Below, one piece after another: positions 62,876-64,000 of a DNA stretch of 64,000 nt (its first letter is position 1; each line of letters begins with the position of its first letter). Source of the DNA: Nothophaeocryptopus gaeumannii (lineage: Eukaryota; Ascomycota; Dothideomycetes; Mycosphaerellales; Mycosphaerellaceae); contig JASISA010000042.1 of NCBI GenBank assembly GCA_031771865.1, forward strand, positions 1,543,501 through 1,607,500, given 5' to 3'. The translations under genes were made by a program, and so were the position numbers. The notes below the pieces were generated by a model. It was not told the DNA's origin. It did no database searches and saw only the letters and a program-made list of their open reading frames with translations.

Positions 62876-63915
62876 ATGAGGCCAGAACGACTACAAGCAA
62901 AGCACGGCTGAACATTGCGCATGACACGAGTCGTGTCACAAGCCATCTCTTTCCAAACGACCTTGACTCGCAAATGTGCACGCTTGTCCATCGCTCTTCC
63001 ATCACAGTACTTCTATTCTCGATTTGAAAAGGCCGAGGACACGACGGCTCGTCTCAGGATCAGGACACGGTTTCGTGACAGCTACCATTGCGTCGGAAAC
63101 TCCATTGCTATTTTCCTTGCATTGCAGTCACACATAGAACCAAAGACAGGTAAGACACTCGTGCTTTCTCTTCATCAGTGAGGCTGTCAGACACGCGTCC
63201 AAGTCTTCGCCTCGCCACTGAGTGCTTCCGAGGAACAGTCGGACTCGAATTGATGGAAGTGGGTTGAGTATGGTCTTTTAGAGCCTCGCTCCCGAAAATG
63301 CAGAGTTCACAGAAGACCAATTCGAGAATCTTGATCAACGATGACGAGATCGAGTGTGGATGCACAGGTGTTCATTCTGGTATCCCAAGAAAGCTGTGAA
63401 AGTGGCCACCCGGGATCCGGATGTAGGTGAGAGAGGCCCCTGCACTAAAAGCCAACCAATCAGAGTCACTCTATCGGACGTCACAAGCCCCCCTTCACAG
63501 CCTTCTTGACTCCGACGCGACTCTGCGTTGTACATCGACGTCTTACTCACAAGAATCGTTCAGCAGCCCCCACGGTCTGTCTTCTGTGCCGTCGAACGCG
63601 CGTAGCCTCAGCTGTACCAAGTCTGCTTTGCGCGGATGTACGAGCCCGCCTGCCTAGACGACGTCAGGACTGGAGGGAGGCCACACATGCACTGCCAACA
63701 TCGGCCCACGGAGGCGGATGCCACCGTCGGGCAGTATATGTAAGATGGAGACACTAAAATGTGTGGAAAGGTAGGAAGGATACATAGAACCATCTCTAAT
63801 TGCTCGCTGTAATATCTCTATCTCTCGCTGCTGGACATTTTACCGCAACAACTACAGCATTACACTCGCTTCAAACACCTCCAAGAAAAGCCACAACAAA
63901 CAGACAGCCACCGAA
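62876..63915. other. intergenic region, about 1 kb
   Basis: Begins with the ABM 3' flank, including a 17-bp palindrome at 62922-62938 (listed separately). The last 80 bp are a pyrimidine-rich leader before the secreted-protein ATG. Open frames between are short and not family-like. Confidence 0.45.
62922..62938. repeat. 17-bp perfect palindrome
   Basis: tgacacga, a central g, then tcgtgtca: 8-bp arms, 47 bp after the ABM stop codon. It could be a dimeric regulator site or part of the 3' UTR structure. Confidence 0.7.
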
Positions 63916-64000
63916 ATGAAGACCACCACATTCGCCAGCGCCATCGTGCTCTTCACCCTCGCGTCCGCCGCACCAGCAGACCACATCCGCCGCGACTACG
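63916..64000 (+). CDS. secreted protein, N-terminal part only (cut by window edge)
   Basis: ATG at 63916 opens a typical signal peptide, MKTTTFASAIVLFTLASAAP, followed by ADHIRRDY, where the Arg-Arg resembles a Kex2-type processing site. The frame is still open at the window end (28 codons). The family cannot be named. The upstream sequence is a C/T-rich and A-rich leader, as expected for a fungal start. Confidence 0.7.
   Translation, partial: MKTTTFASAIVLFTLASAAPADHIRRDY

Noticed and set aside
1..64000. tRNA, rRNA, CRISPR, prophage or bacterial operon features
   Set aside because: GGTTCGA-like strings occur only inside coding exons without cloverleaf context; gene structure is eukaryotic throughout.

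Overview
The window is nuclear DNA of a filamentous ascomycete fungus. Genes are single-copy housekeeping or lifestyle genes on both strands, spaced 0.02 to 1.6 kb apart, and are interrupted by few, short GT-AG introns (mostly 46 to 73 bp). The sterol 14-alpha-demethylase (CYP51) reads very close to that of Zymoseptoria/Mycosphaerellaceae, which points to a Dothideomycete of the Mycosphaerellales. No tRNA, rRNA, CRISPR array or intact transposon was recognised. All exon-intron models are by eye, from splice consensus, reading frame and family alignment.

Layout. 1-1.9 kb: gene-free flank with a TA-rich, possibly RIP-decayed island. 1.9-8.1 kb: glutamine-dependent NAD+ synthetase (QNS1, -), a secreted GPI-anchored DUF7707-type protein (+) and a GH28 exo-polygalacturonase (+). 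8.6-16.4 kb: a giant acidic protein ending in an MBD4-like DNA glycosylase domain (+), proteasome beta-7 (PRE4, -) and an HCNGP/SAP30BP-like protein (+) divergent from PRE4. 16.8-24.6 kb: three hypothetical proteins (cysteine-patch nuclear-type, F-box-like, RRM-like). 24.9-28.0 kb: a broken short-chain dehydrogenase and an intact iron-type alcohol dehydrogenase. 29.4-33.4 kb: a single-pass membrane protein and a decayed secreted beta-propeller/membrane locus. 33.5-39.0 kb: carboxymuconolactone decarboxylase-like protein (-) divergent from CYP51 (+), then a Zn2Cys6 regulator (-) whose zinc cluster is split by two introns around a 19-nt microexon. 40.6-49.1 kb: ECM29 (five exons, 1844 aa) and a GCK-III kinase. 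49.6-57.5 kb: M20 peptidase, DUF3669 protein, CSC1/DUF221 channel, Nudix hydrolase and a 2EXR-like protein. 57.7-64.0 kb: a cytochrome P450 (-), a divergent Zn2Cys6 regulator (+), a small three-exon ABM-family monooxygenase (+) and the start of a secreted protein cut by the window edge.

Functional threads. Two proteasome genes (PRE4, ECM29) lie in the window. CYP51 shares a promoter region with an AhpD-like redox protein and converges on a regulator. The last 6.5 kb (P450, pathway-type regulator, ABM monooxygenase, secreted protein) has the composition of the edge of a secondary-metabolite or detoxification cluster and is the best candidate for an undescribed system. Two loci are interrupted by stop codons that single C-to-T changes could explain, in the same window as an MBD4-like glycosylase, the enzyme class that repairs such lesions.
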